From Salminus brasiliensis (lineage: Eukaryota > Chordata > Actinopteri > Characiformes > Bryconidae): DNA of 64,000 nt. Made by a program: the position numbers and the translations under genes. The stretch spans positions 29,758,261-29,822,260 of the forward strand of contig NC_132878.1 of the NCBI RefSeq assembly GCF_030463535.1, written 5' to 3'. Position 1 is the first letter of the stretch. Each line of letters starts with the position of its first letter. The notes beneath the pieces are model-generated. The model was not told where the DNA came from. It did no database searches and was given only the letters and a program-made list of their open reading frames with translations. Of this stretch, positions 52,710 to 64,000 are shown in pieces.

Positions 52710-53020
52710 ATTAGTGGTGTGTGATGTGGTCTGAGATAGAAAATCTCTCTTGCACTAGACTGGAAGTCACATGACTCCTGGAAACTTTGCATAAAAAAAA
52801 CTTTGGGGCTCCGGAGATGCCGAAACCCCAGAAATAGTCCAGAAGAAAAAAGAAACAAGACAAAAAAAGAAAAACACAGAGCACTTTTCTCAATTATTTA
52901 CTACAGCAAATTTGTTTTAGGGGGTTTTACACTTTCACACCAGACAAGTAGGGGCAGATTCAGCACTGCAGCACACATTCTGTCTTTCTCTCTATCTGTC
53001 TCTCTCTCTTTCCCTGTTTA
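52509..53020 (-). promoter_or_regulatory. batf 5' UTR and probable promoter region
   Basis: Lies directly upstream of the batf ATG. It holds (TC)n runs at 52555-52580 and 52674-52707 and a (TG)n run at 52589-52609. No clear TATA box can be assigned. CACATGACTCCTGG near 52768 and an octamer-like ATGCAAAG on the minus strand near 52787 are candidate factor sites only. Confidence 0.35.
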
Positions 53021-53504
53021 GCCTCAGCTGACTTAAAATGGTCATAAAGAACAATGCTAAGTGAAAGTGAACACGTTTTCACTTTTTTGACGTAACAGTT
53101 TTGAGTGTAAATGTTCACCATCTATGAACATAAAATCGAATTGCACTATTTGTATGATATTAAATAATATTGATGTAATTAGAAATATATGTATTGTATG
53201 GGAAACATCAACTGCAGACCAATAAAATTCTAGCAACTACTATGTGGATTCTCCTCATTTTCAACTCGGGTTGCAGAATTGAGAGGCTCATTGTGGTTTG
53301 CATGGCCGACTTCAAGGTGAACACATATAAGCTTGTTTGCCACTTGTAATGTCTTGTGTGAAAGTAAGGATGTGTATCAGTTGTACAGTATTTGTACTAT
53401 GTGCAGTATTCAGAACATTTAAAACAGTTATAATATGTCCGTTAAGTGTTGCACTGAGGTACAAGAAAAATCTGTTTCATTCTCTTTACATAGATATGCA
53501 TGAA

Positions 53505-54365
53505 ATGGCAAATTGAGTTGATCTGAGCTTAGCTGTGTTAGTTGAACTGAGTTCAGTAGAGTTCAGTAAAGTTTAAACAAAATTAGTTGATTTGATTAGG
53601 GTTCAGCAAAGCTGAGTTCGGTTAAGCTGAGTTGAATTCAGCCGAGTTGAGTGGAATGGCTTGTAGTGCAGTTTAGGCCAGATGAGCTGAGTTGGGTTCA
53701 GTGAATTGTGGAGTGAAATTGAGTTGAGTATTTTTCAGTAAGTTGAGATGAATTGAGTTGAACTGGACTGAATTAAATTGAGCTGAGTTAAGTTAAGTAG
53801 AGTTGAATTGAGCTTTATTTAGTTGAGTTAAACTGGACTGAATTGAATTGAGTTGAGGTAAGATTGAACTGAATACAATGAATTGTGTTGAGCTGAGCTG
53901 AGGAGAGCTGAAATGAATTGAGCTGAGTAGAGTTGAATTGAGCTTAATTTAATTGAACTGAGTGGTGCTGAACTGAGTTGGATAGAGTTAATTTGAGGTC
54001 AGACGAGCTGAGTAGAGTTGAACTGAGGTTAATGACCTTGAGTGGAAAAAACATCACTAAGCTGAGTTTAACTGAGGTGAGCTAATTCAAGTAAAGTTAA
54101 ATTAACATGAGTGCAGTACAGCTGAGCTGAGTTCAATTGAGCTGAGCTGTTGAGTAGAGTTGAATTGACATGGGCTGAGTTGAGTACAGTTGAAATGAGC
54201 TGAGCTAAGTTGCTTATAATTTAATTGAGCTGAGCTGAGTTGAGTACAGTTGAGAGTACAGAGTTGAATTCAGGTGAGCTAAGTTGAATTGAAGTGAGCT
54301 GCTCAGTAGAGTTGAAATCGCATGAGCTGAGTAGAATTGAGCTGAGCTGAGTTGATTAATGACTT
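53505..54365 (+). repeat. Degenerate GAGCTGAGTTGAATT array
   Basis: About 860 bases upstream of batf made of variants of GAGTTGAATTGAGCTGAG with no fixed period; the basic step looks like 5 bases (GAGTT, GAGCT, GAATT). Related to 51890-52225. Confidence 0.85.
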
Positions 54366-56569
54366 GAAAGAAAATCGTTCTGATTTTTCTGAAATTGCAG
54401 TTTATGCGTCAAATGTTTTGTTTTAATTTTGAACACGTTGGCTTTTCACAGTTTTATTGAATTGTGATATTGATGCATTCGTCATGAAATGTTCAGACAA
54501 TGCAAAGTGCAGCTGGGGATTTCAAATGGTGTAAAGAAACACGACAAGCGGTAGAAACTGGTGTTTACACAACCAAGGTGTGATTAATAAAAGGGCTGCT
54601 GTCAGTAAACCAGATCATTTCATCCTCCTGGACAGAGTAAAGAGCAGGAAGGCAGTGTGCTGCAGACGGTAATACACACAAGAGTGAGTAAAAATGATGC
54701 GTTTTGGGGCTTTTGAACACGCCACCATCCTACATGACCATCCCACTGATGGTCTCCTTCAGCTGAAGTTCATCTGTTTGATGTTTCTACCTCTCTAAAA
54801 TTGTAACAGTCATAATGATCAAATCAGCTGCATGTTGAGAAAATTCATTTTCTGCTGATATTGTTTGCTATGTGTAATCAAATAAAGTGTATAAATGTGT
54901 GTGTGTGTGTGTTTATGTGTGTATGTGTGTATGTGTGTTTACAACACAGGTGCTTTCCCTTGCCATGTGGAGCATAGCAGCAGCTGCACTCTGACATGCT
55001 TGAGTCTCTATCAGGTCAAAAATTCCATCTGACCTCACCCTGTGTCTTACTGTGAAGCTAAGTTCAGGCAGCAGCGTTATTTTTTTTTCTCTGAACACTG
55101 CAGCTCTCCCACCTCATGCAAACCAGCCTTCTTCCTGACAATGATGCGAATGATGCAAGCCATGCAAATTGCAAATGATGCCAAATGCCCAGAAACCAAA
55201 GTCCTGATTTCCCTGAGCTGACGTTACATCACGCAAACATACACTCAGCCCAGGCTAGTCTCGCTTTTCCTCATGAACTGCTTGAAAAATTACGTTTAGA
55301 AGAATGACAAAAATGCCAGGAAAACGTTGCTGCTAAGTATGAGCGAAGTAGCGTAAAACTTAACGTTCATCTAAACCGAATTTCCATCTTCCTCGAAATG
55401 CAAGACGTGACTTTTTGCGAACAGTGTCAGTTTTCTTTTCCAATCCATGGTATGAACTGTTTTGGATGGAAGGAGGGTTGGACACTAGTTTTGAGAGCTG
55501 ATATAACAACAAGTCAAGGTCAAGGAACAGGCCATGCAGCCGTTGTATTAGCTAGCTATTGTTTTATAAGCAGTTTAGCTGCTTCAGCAAAGAAATGATT
55601 GCTGTTTAGCTAAATTATCACTTCAACAGAACCAAGAGATAAAAAAAATAGCAATAGCAGGTAATGCTAAGGGTAAGGTTCACTCATGCTACCCAAGTAA
55701 AACATTTGGGGAGTTTTGACTTTTGAATGCGTTTTTGTTTATTTTTGTGTAGCTTTTCAAAATGTCTTAACATAACTAAACATGTTTTTATTTCTTTTGC
55801 AATATTTTCATAATAAAGAATTCAGCTGTATTTCTGTTAGCCCTGTCAAAGCGGTAACTTGGCTAAATCATCACATATTCATCATTACAAACTGTGTGGA
55901 GTTTATGTATGGCTGGGCAAGGGGAAGTTCTGTACATTTGATGCTTTACCAAACTGTCATTTTAAAAGCACTGACAAAAATAAAGTGACCACATTAGCAG
56001 ATGATGCTAAGGGTGAAGTGTTACGCTGCCAAAGGTTAATGTTTGGGGACGCTTAGCTATTTTAAATGTTTTTAACACAGCTGAGTATATTTGCTTTGTT
56101 GGAGATCATTTAGGATATTAGCTTTTTAGGTTTTGCTATATTCCAAAAACAGCTAAGCTGTTGTGATATTAACACTCAAACCTTTCAGGAGGTTTAATCT
56201 CTGCTTTTAACAATCGTTTGAAAACCTCAGCCAAGTTCTTGTTAACTTAATGTTTGCGGTAACAGTGGAAATGAAATATTACTTGGAAATTTTCAAAAGG
56301 AGGCGAGATGTCTGCAAACGTATGAGGAGAGGTGTAACATACTGTGATGGTTTTGAGCGTTTCTGATGTAACTTCTCCCTCAATGACAGACGGGTTTAAC
56401 ATTTTGGGGAAGCAGCTAAACTGCTGCTTCAATTAGTCACAGAAAAAACACCCTGAGCAGCATGTTCACTCAGATCAGACCAGCAGGACTGCAGCAGCTC
56501 CACGCACAAAAAACTAAATTGCTGGAAAAAGAGCCTCTCATATTATTTAGAACCATTCCTTTACTTAAT
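54366..56569. other. Upstream of batf, no gene seen
   Basis: 2.2 kb of mostly unassigned sequence. A (TG)n run lies at 54896-54940. A repeated phrase, GCTGATGCTAAGGGT(A/G)AAG-like, occurs near 55660 and 56000. Confidence 0.45.
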
Positions 56570-56760
56570 GAACCTCATTTCTACACTCAGTACTTGGTTG
56601 GGGCTCCTTTACATGTGGCATGGGGGCAATCAGCTTGTGGCACTGCTGAGAGGTTATTAAAGCCCAGGCTGCAATGACAGTGGCCTTCAGCTCCTATGTA
56701 TTGCAATACCATTGGCAATACCAGTTGCTGGTAGATGTGTCCAGATCTGTCCAGAGTAGT
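56570..56760 (-). mobile_element. Tc1-like transposase fragment, inverted
   Basis: TACTTGGTTGGGGCTCCTTT, GGGGGCAATCAGCTTGTGGC and GTGGCCTTCAGCTCCTATGT are the reverse complement of the C-terminal part of the same Tc1-like transposase type found just to the right in the opposite direction. Confidence 0.7.
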
Positions 56761-56989
56761 ATGCTGACAGTGCTTGAAACTATTGCCATTAAAGCTGTTA
56801 AAAACTGAACGAAAGGAACTGCAATCTCAAGTTGTATCGGAGCTAGGTATAGCAGAGCCTAAGCAGCTGGGCTTCAGCCAACACTACTCTGGAAGTGTCA
56901 AACTTGGTCGATCCTTGGTGATGTTACATTTCACAAAGGTAAACTGTCATATATTTTATATTCATTACATGTAAAGTGAGATATTTTAA

Positions 56990-57965
56990 GCCTTTTTGTT
57001 TTACTTTTGATCAGTGTAGCTTACAGTGCATGAAAATCTAGTCTCTCAAACTATTTGAATATTTAGTACATTTTTTATTCAAGCAGTTTAAAGGCTGGCT
57101 GTTTACAGAGTGCTGAATCAAAGCATATTAATGGAAAGTTTTCTGGAAGTGGAAAATGTGGTGGAAATGGTGCATGAGTAACAGTGATGACCTCAGCCTT
57201 GAGAGGATTGTCAAAACAAAGTTGATGCAAGAACTTAGACTGAGGCTGGAATCAAGAACCATCACCTACAGATGTCTCCAGGAAAGGGTTTACAACTGCT
57301 GCATTCCTAATATCAAGCCACTCCTAAACGCAGAGGCACGGTCAGAAGCATCTTACCTGGACTACGGAGTTTAAGAACTGGACTGTTGCTCAGTGCTCCA
57401 AAGCCCTCTTTTGTATTTCATATGGAAATCACAGTTCTAGAGTCTGGAGGAAGAGTGGAGAGGCACAGAACCCAAGGTGTCTAAAGTCCAGTGTAAGGTT
57501 TCTGCAGTCTGTAATGGTTCGGGGTTCCATCTGCTGGTGTTGGTCCACTGTGTTTAACAAGTCCAAAGTCAACACAGGCGTATACCAGGATTTTACAGCA
57601 CTCCACGCTTCCATCTGCTGACAGGCTTTATGGAGATGCTGATTTCTCTTTCCAGCAGGACTTAGCACCTGCCCACAGTGCCAGAACTACTACCAAACAG
57701 TTTGCTGACCATCATATTACTGTGCTTGATTGGCCAGCCAACTCTCCGGACCTGAACCCCATGGAGAACGTATGAGGTTTTGTCAAGAGGAAGATAAGAA
57801 AGACCTGACCCAGTAATACAGATGAGCTGAAGGCCACTATCAAACCTGGGGTTTAATAACATCTCAGCACTGTTACAAGCTGATTGCCTCCATGCCTCCA
57901 TGCATGAATATGGAGGCTGGAGCTTTTAAAGCTGCACTGAAAGGAGGAGCATGTAAACAATCATT
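56990..57965 (+). pseudogene. Tc1-like transposase pseudogene
   Basis: Most of a teleost Tc1-like transposase gene is recognisable in order: GGCTGGCTGTTTACAGAGTG (DNA-binding domain), the middle (AGTCTGGAGGAAGAGTGGAG, TGCTGGTGTTGGTCCACTGT) and the C-terminal catalytic part (TTGATTGGCCAGCCAACTCT, CCGGACCTGAACCCCATGGA). Several stops and frameshifts break it, so it is inactive. Tc1 transposases move the element by cut and paste with a DDE-type active site. Confidence 0.8.
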
Positions 57966-59214
57966 CTCCAGAATCCTATCCAGCGCCTTTATTTTTAATT
58001 ATGAACATAAAAAACATAATATTCAATTTTTTGGAGATGCACTAGCATACACTTCATTGACTTGGATCTATACAGAATAACACCAACATTACTGTCTGCC
58101 ACAATTATCTTCCTAATAGACATTCTATGTGTGCAGTTAGCATCATGCTACCTGGTGTACATTCACTTCCATTGCTAGTTAGTTACATTTGTCAAGTGTT
58201 TTGGCCCATTGCTTTTGGCTTTTGCCTTTGTAAGAGCAGGAAAACATGCCACCTTGTGTTTACATCTATCCTTTACATCTATTTGTACACCACAAGAGAC
58301 AAAAGTCTCTGAAATAGCTTCTCTCACTCTTTCTCTTCCTCTTTATCTGACCTGTGATTGACACCTTTGAAAAATAAACATGCATTTCTGGTTGCAATCT
58401 GTTTTTATGCAACAGGCTGCTCATAAGGAGCCCCTCATTACTTTCTTTGTGTGAGTATAAATCCAGTAAGCCTATTACAATAGAACTCACCATTTCACCT
58501 CTCTGTGGTTTCTCTCCTTTACTCATAATGGAAGTTTTGCAGTAGGCACACGGACATCCTTTCTATTTCAGAGGAAATGGTCTAGAGTACAGCTAGTTTA
58601 CAAAACACCAAACAGGATATTTCACTGAAACCAAAAACCCTCATTAAATTAACCTCAGCAATCAGTCACACCAGCAATCCATCAGTAGGTCTGCTCCAGT
58701 TTTTACGGCCTCCGCAAAGAGATGCTGAGTGAATAGAGGAGGACATTCGAGAAATTGACTGTTTGGTGTAGTTCAGGCTCTGTTTAATGTAATACTTAAA
58801 GGGGAATCCTTCAAATTTTCCCATAATGAAATGGCTGAGAAGTAAAAACACTCATTCAGAGTGATTTGCTGTGAAATGCTCCATTCTAGAGAATCAGAAT
58901 TGTTCACAGTAGGAGTGAATGCAACCAGATGTCTGAACCTTTAAAAGCTCCCTCACAAAAACCGTACTTGTACAGATTTGTCCCTATTTGCACCATTTTA
59001 CTATTAAAATATTATTTTACTATTATACAATTATTAATAAATAAAATTTAGTCATTGTGATGCCTGGATCCATTCGCCACCACTGTAACAGTTTCTCCAC
59101 AATGAACCACAATTACACACCAAACCAACTCTAAATGTGTTCATCGCAAATACCAAATCATGCAGAGAATTCTTAAAAATCAATGGGTTTTCCTTTTAAG
59201 TCTAAGGGTCCTAT
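57966..59214. other. Upstream of batf, no gene seen
   Basis: No exon or clear repeat family. The part at 58870-59170 shares scattered blocks with about 60300-60410 and possibly 35160-35640 (CACACCAAAC.AACTCT, AAAT.ATGCA), suggesting an old dispersed repeat. Confidence 0.4.
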
Positions 59215-59737
59215 CTTACTCCCTGCACGGACGCGGCGTGATGCTCATTGCTATCTTACACCCCGCCAACAGTCTATCTCACACTTTCCGCCTGCGCCGT
59301 TAAAAAAGCAACGGTGCTAGTGAATATATCTACACCGATGGGCGCGTAGATAAGGTCTCGTAATGAGGTGTGTTCAAGTCAGTCTTGGCAACAGAAAACA
59401 CAGGTGTGCCACTGGCTGAAAACAATCTAAGCAGGCGTCAACAGTCAGACTTTCGTGGCTATATTGGCAGTGAATTGTCAATACAGGCACGTGCCCAACG
59501 CGTGTACACCCCAGCTCTGCGCCACTGAAATAGTAACCCGCCAAAGGCAGACTATACCTGGCTCTTAAAGGGAATGGCAAGTGACACGCTGATTGCTCTA
59601 TTGCACGTTACGCCCAAAACATACCCATAATTAATTAAGAGACTTAGTACATGCCTTTTATGCACTTCTAGCCGCGCAAGGCGCACTCTTTCCATTGTTG
59701 CGATAGCAAAGACCCACTGACACGCCCTAAATCAAGC
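59215..59737. mobile_element. Probable non-autonomous DNA transposon
   Basis: A sharply GC-richer, CpG-containing block (GGTCCTATCTTACTCCCTGC at the left; CACGCCCTAAATCAAGCTG at the right) resembling a repeat I remember from fish genomes. Clear inverted ends and target duplication were not established. It abuts a Tc1 relic on the right. Confidence 0.45.
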
Positions 59738-59940
59738 TGTGGGATATATTAGGTGGGACACATATTAGGCAGCAAGTAAACAGTCAGTTCTTAAAGGTGA
59801 TGTTGGAAGCAGGACAAAACGTGCAAGTGTAAGGATCTGAGTGACTTACATAAGGGTCAAACTGCGATGGCTAGACGTCTGGGACAAAACATCAGGCTCT
59901 GTGGTCTTGTGGGGAGTTTCCACTAAAAACGCTGAATCTG
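59738..59940 (+). mobile_element. Tc1-like transposon fragment
   Basis: GGCAGCAAGTAAACAGTCAG, AGTGTAAGGATCTGAGTGAC and GGCTAGACGTCTGGGACAAA match the 5' part of the family at 61269. The terminal repeat and the rest of the gene are missing. Confidence 0.75.
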
Positions 59941-60165
59941 TAGCGTATTTAGTTAGCTAGCTAGTTTAGTAGGAATTGCAGCTGACCGAATTCTGAGTCC
60001 CTGGAAGCATTGTCTCTTATTAGTAGAATTTAATACATGCAGAGTGTTGCGTGACAAATGCAGAGAATTCTCAAAAATCAGAGGTAGAATCCAGTCAGCT
60101 GCAATTCCTACTAAACTAGCTAGCTAACTAAATAGGCCACAGCTTTAGTGTTTCTAGTGCAGAGG
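59925..60165. repeat. Hairpin: 65-bp inverted repeat, about 105-bp loop
   Basis: The left arm (about 59922-59986) contains TATTTAGTTAGCTAGCTAGT and TTAGTAGGAATTGCAGCTGA. The right arm (about 60091-60160) is its inverted copy with a few changes (CAGCTGCAATTCCTACTAAA). The arm cores are identical over about 36 bases. Confidence 0.85.
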
Positions 60166-61268
60166 AGAGCTAGCAGCTGGCAGTGTGTTACACTATCACA
60201 GGTAGTCTGCTCAGTTCACCTCACTGTAAAGTAGAGCTTCCTCAGTCTGCTACAGCACAGGTGCAGGAAAGATGCTGACAGCATGGACTGCGTTTCCCTC
60301 GAATCATGGAAAATGTGAATAAAGTTTAAAACAATTTCACACCAAACTGACTCTGAATAAGCTAACCTTAAGTATCAAATTATGCAAATACGGTGGGTTT
60401 CCCTTGTAAGTCTATATCAGTCTTGTACTTGTACGTTTAATCCAGTTTTTGAGGCCAAACTGAGCACACATGCCTCTGATTACCAACCTAATCCCATTGT
60501 TCATTTGAACTAGAGACTTATCACAGACTAGGCTTGAACTGACGTCATACTTAATCGAGGCTAATGGCACTAATGAGTAATGGAAGATTATGTAGACCAC
60601 ATTAAGTGGTCCTGTTTTTATGTCTAAATCATCCCACACTCTCCTCAAAGCATGTAGAGTTGTTCAGTCATTTCTCCTCGACTTGTTGAAGTAGTTACTA
60701 ACAATTATGGGTTAACATTTGTGTAAAAGTTTGGGCAGCCTCTGGTTGAACTTCCTGTGTAGTTGAGGTTGTAGGTAAGTGTAGGTAAGTCATGTAGTCT
60801 ATAGAGACATATTTTTCAAATTTGTTCAAATCTGTGAATAAATTTAAAGTGTGTCTAAACTGTACAGCAAAGTAGATTCCTGTAGAGGATTTGTTCCCTT
60901 ATTCACAATCAGCACATCAACATCAACAGCCAATGACATCTATGAGCATCTATGAACACAAGAATACAAGATAATATGAGATAAATGTGCGATTATTAAT
61001 ATTAAAGAAGTCTGTTTAGAGACGTGTAACATAAGGGGTGTGTGTGTGTGTGTGTGTGTGGGAGGGGGTGTCTTTTTTAAGGTGAGGGAACGCTGTGTAC
61101 CGATGTGTTAATTCTCTGCTGAGGTCAGTTGAATGGCCGTGTACTGAAAGTGTGGGATTTGTATACTGAGCTTCACAAAACAGAGTTCCTTTTGTTTATT
61201 AGCTGCGCAGATTTGAGTGGGTGAGTGAACGGCAATATCCTAGCAGGAACAAACGCTTTACACTTCTA
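60166..61268. other. Upstream of batf, no gene seen
   Basis: 1.1 kb without recognised exon. A (TG)n run lies at 61038-61061. Confidence 0.45.
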
Positions 61269-61822
61269 CACTGATCAGCCATAACATTAAAACCACTGAC
61301 AGGTGAATTCAATAACACTGATTATCCTGGTTGCATAACAAGAGGTGGGATCTACGTATTTGGCAGCAAGTGAACAGTCAGTTCTTGAAGGTGATGTGTT
61401 GGAAGCAGGAGAAATGGGCAAGCATAAGAATCTCAATGACTTTGACAAGGCTCAAACTCTGACGGCTAGATGACTGGGTCAGAACATCTCCAAAAAATCA
61501 GGTCTTGTGGTCTTTTTGGGTGTTCCTGGTTTGCAATGGTCAGTACCTTTCAAAAGTGCTCCAAGGAAGGTCAACAGGTGAACCAGCGACAGGGTCATGG
61601 GCACCCAAGGCTTATTGCATGAGATCCATGCAGGTCCCACTTCACTTACTTACTTACTTATAACTTACTGGACGGCCAAAAGATCTGCTGCTAACGTCTT
61701 GGTGCCAGATACCACAGGACACCTCCAGAGGTCTTTTGGAGTCCATGCCTGGATGGGTCAGAGCTGTTTTGGCACGAGGTGAACCTATACAAAATTAGGC
61801 TTTAATGTTCTGGCTGATCATT
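61269..61822 (+). mobile_element. Tc1-like transposon, internally deleted
   Basis: The left end is CACTGATCAGCCATAACATT after TA. The body keeps the first part of the transposase gene (GGTCAACAGGTGAACCAGCG) and then, after a CTTA repeat near 61645-61670, jumps to its last part (AAAAGATCTGCTGCTAACGT, CTTGGTGCCAGATACCACAG). The right end is a diverged inverted copy ending TGGCTGATCA. Roughly two thirds of a typical 1.6-kb element is missing. Confidence 0.85.
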
Positions 61823-62379
61823 TTGGATTTTTGTACTCACACTAAATAATATAATATTATAGTATAGGCACCATTCACTCTTAACATATTCATTTTCTGA
61901 CACTTTGTTGTGATTTACATCAATGTCACTGTGCCCTAAACAGAGAGGATCTTTAATTTTACTTCTCCAGCCCGACCTGCTGGAAGACTGACCGCTGGGG
62001 TCCCCTCTACCTGCGTCAGACCAGCTGCTACCCACCGGTCCGACCAGCAGGCTCCCCCACCACCCATGCCAGACCGGCTGCACACCCTCCTACCACTGCT
62101 ACCTGCCTAATGACCATGTCAAAACCTGAATGGACTCTTAATCTGTCACTATTAATATTACCTCTATTAACTATCTCTCTTTGTAATTGAGTTTGCCTCT
62201 GGAATTCCACCTGGAATTCTCTCTGCCTCTGGAAGTACGTCTGACTCTGGAATTGTGACTCCAGTGATGTTTTTCACCACTGATCTTTATATGTAAAATT
62301 GTGGATGAGGTGTGTAAGTGTCTTTATTGTTCACATTGTGACCTAAGTGTGTCTAACCAGGGTTGCCAGATGTCCAGTT
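61823..62379. other. No gene seen
   Basis: A proline-rich-looking stretch (61970-62110) and a short CTCTGGAA repeat (62195-62245) with no family match. Confidence 0.4.
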
Positions 62380-62755
62380 CTGATACCTATTTGAACTCAG
62401 TTATCCAAGTGTGGAAAGACTAACACATTAGTTTCTCTAATGGATGGCTTAGCACTTTTAGGCTGTGAATCTCCCATTTTGCCACATCCCAAATGTGTTC
62501 TACTGGATTCAGATCTGGGAAGACTGGGATGTTTTAGGCTACTTTTACTTTGTGACATGGTGCATCATCATGCTGAAAGTAGCTGTTAGGAAATGGGTAA
62601 ATTGTGTCCACGAAGGGCCGCACAGAAACCATGCTCAAAAAGGCTGCAGCATTTAACTGAGAATTGGTTGGTATTAATTGCCCTGCTGCTACACGATTGG
62701 CTAAGTAGATAATTTCATGAATGAGTAGGTGTACAGGGCTTCCTAATAAGTTGCT
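62380..62755. mobile_element. DNA-transposon fragment
   Basis: TGTTCTACTGGATTCAGATC, ATGGTGCATCATCATGCTGA and the end AGGTGTACAGGGCTTCCTAA resemble the terminal part of a common teleost element (CAGGTGTACCTAATAAAGTG-type end). Strongly mutated. Confidence 0.55.
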
Positions 62756-63070
62756 CACCTCATTACACACCTCCACCTATCACACACTCATTCCCCCCAT
62801 TTCTCGTCTTGTTTGTTTTCTGATTGGGCTGTTGAAACCAAACAGTGTTCTCAAGGTAGCGCTTGGTGGCATCAGACGGGCACGTGTTTACCCCCCCCCC
62901 CTCCATACACACACACACTTGACTGAGGAAAACAGGCTGGTGGAGCAGACCAGACTGGGCCAGCCGCCCACGGCCCAAACATGTTCAGCCAAAAGAGATG
63001 GATTTCTGTAAAGGCAGGAGCTGCCAAACAGAAGGTCAGACGTGTGATCCAAATGGCTTTACAGAGCAAA

Positions 63071-63101
<31 letters not shown>

Positions 63102-63265
63102 GAGAGAGAGCATCAGGCTAAAACTGATTAGCCCCTGATCCACAAACGCACAGAAACACAGCAACAGGCACGACCCACTCCTGCTACTAATATGAACCCC
63201 TTCAACTCTACACAGTCCACACTTCCACTTCAGTTCCTCATTCTCACGACTGAAGACCTTTATCA
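62756..63265. other. No gene seen; (GA)n at 63070-63110
   Basis: A short C-run and a CA run near 62890-62920 and a (GA)n microsatellite. No exon recognised. Confidence 0.5.
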
Positions 63266-63269
63266 GTTT

Positions 63270-63615
63270 TATAGTACATACTTAATAATCCATACTGGAT
63301 ACTGAATAATTCATTGTGGATACTGAATAATTCACAGTAGATACTGAATAATTCATACTGGATACTGAATAATTCATTGTGGGTACTGAATAATTCACAG
63401 TAGATACTAATTAATTCATTGTGGATACTGAATAATTCACAGTAGATACTGAATAACTCATACTGGATACTGAATAATTCATTGTGGATACTGAATAACT
63501 CATACTGGATACTGAATAATTCATACTGGATACTGAAAAATTCATTGAGGATACTGAATAATTCATCAAGGAAACTGAATAATTCATAGCAGATACTGTA
63601 TAATTCATGCTAGTA
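63270..63615. repeat. Minisatellite, about 21-bp unit, 16 copies
   Basis: Units of GATACTGAATAATTCA followed by variable TACTG, TTGTG or CAGTA. The 21-bp period keeps one strand open (a Met-Asn-Tyr-Ser-Val-Ser repeat), which is not evidence of a gene. Confidence 0.9.
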
Positions 63616-64000
63616 TGGCCCTCACCCAGCTTCATTCCCGCTACACAGCAGCTTTAGATTCAGGTAATCAGTTTAGATCATAATAACATTGATAATTAGC
63701 ACCTGGTTGTGGTATCTGTGTAATCATGCACTGAGCTGACATGCCAACAAAGACCTTAAGAGTTTTTGTTTTATGTGGAAAGCTCTCTGTTACGTTTTCT
63801 GTTCCTTTGTTTATCAACAACAAATCCACTGTAGAATTTCATTTTTTGCACAAGGAATGTTTGGATAGCTTAAATATGTTGTTTCCCACTGATACACTAA
63901 AGAAGACTGTCTGTGTGTGCCTAAAACCTTTGCACAGTACTGTATGTTCCTGAGAAGATGCTCAACCAGCCTTGACAAGCTTATATAGTGCCACCTATCG

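Noticed and set aside
1..64000. tRNA, snRNA or microRNA genes
   Set aside because: I saw no convincing tRNA boxes or known small-RNA sequence; hairpins found belong to repeats. A covariance-model scan would settle this.

Overview
This is a vertebrate nuclear genome window, most likely from a teleost fish. It has small exons with GT-AG introns, dense CA/GA/TC microsatellites, many minisatellites, and Tc1-like, hAT-like and L2-like repeats of kinds common in teleosts. Three protein-coding genes are recognisable, all on the minus strand. No bacterial, viral, CRISPR or RNA-gene features were found.

Layout, low to high coordinate. (1) 1-5532 is the 5' part of intron 1 of wdr26; only its first coding exon (5533-5837) lies in the window, under a CpG island. 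(2) 5838-9017 is intergenic, with a degenerate tandem duplication carrying CTCF-like motifs and a Tc1 relic. (3) 9018-34114 is a complete adcy3 (adenylate cyclase type 3) gene. I rebuilt 20 coding exons from splice sites; every phase joins and they give a 1099-residue open protein with both catalytic domains intact. Its introns hold six large minisatellite arrays or array families and many transposon relics. (4) 34115-39710 is intergenic between adcy3 and batf and includes a non-autonomous transposon with clear inverted ends. (5) 39711-52508 is a complete three-exon batf (bZIP factor, 121 residues), with two large minisatellites and a foldback element in intron 2. (6) 52509-64000 lies upstream of batf; I found no gene there, only a degenerate GAGCTGAGTT-type array, several Tc1-like relics, a 0.2-kb hairpin and short tandem repeats.

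The three genes are not known to form one pathway. ADCY3 makes cAMP (olfactory cilia and primary cilia in vertebrates), WDR26 is a subunit of the CTLH/GID ubiquitin ligase, and BATF is an AP-1-family factor acting with JUN and IRF proteins in lymphocytes. Their human orthologues lie on three different chromosomes.

I did not find a new biological system. The most informative unusual features are a shortened extracellular loop in adcy3, simple repeats directly abutting many adcy3 splice sites, dispersed repeats that have repeatedly grown into tandem arrays inside introns, a 33-bp array open on both strands, and a cluster of CTCF-like motifs between adcy3 and wdr26. Gene identities rest on comparison with family sequences as I remember them, not on a database search.
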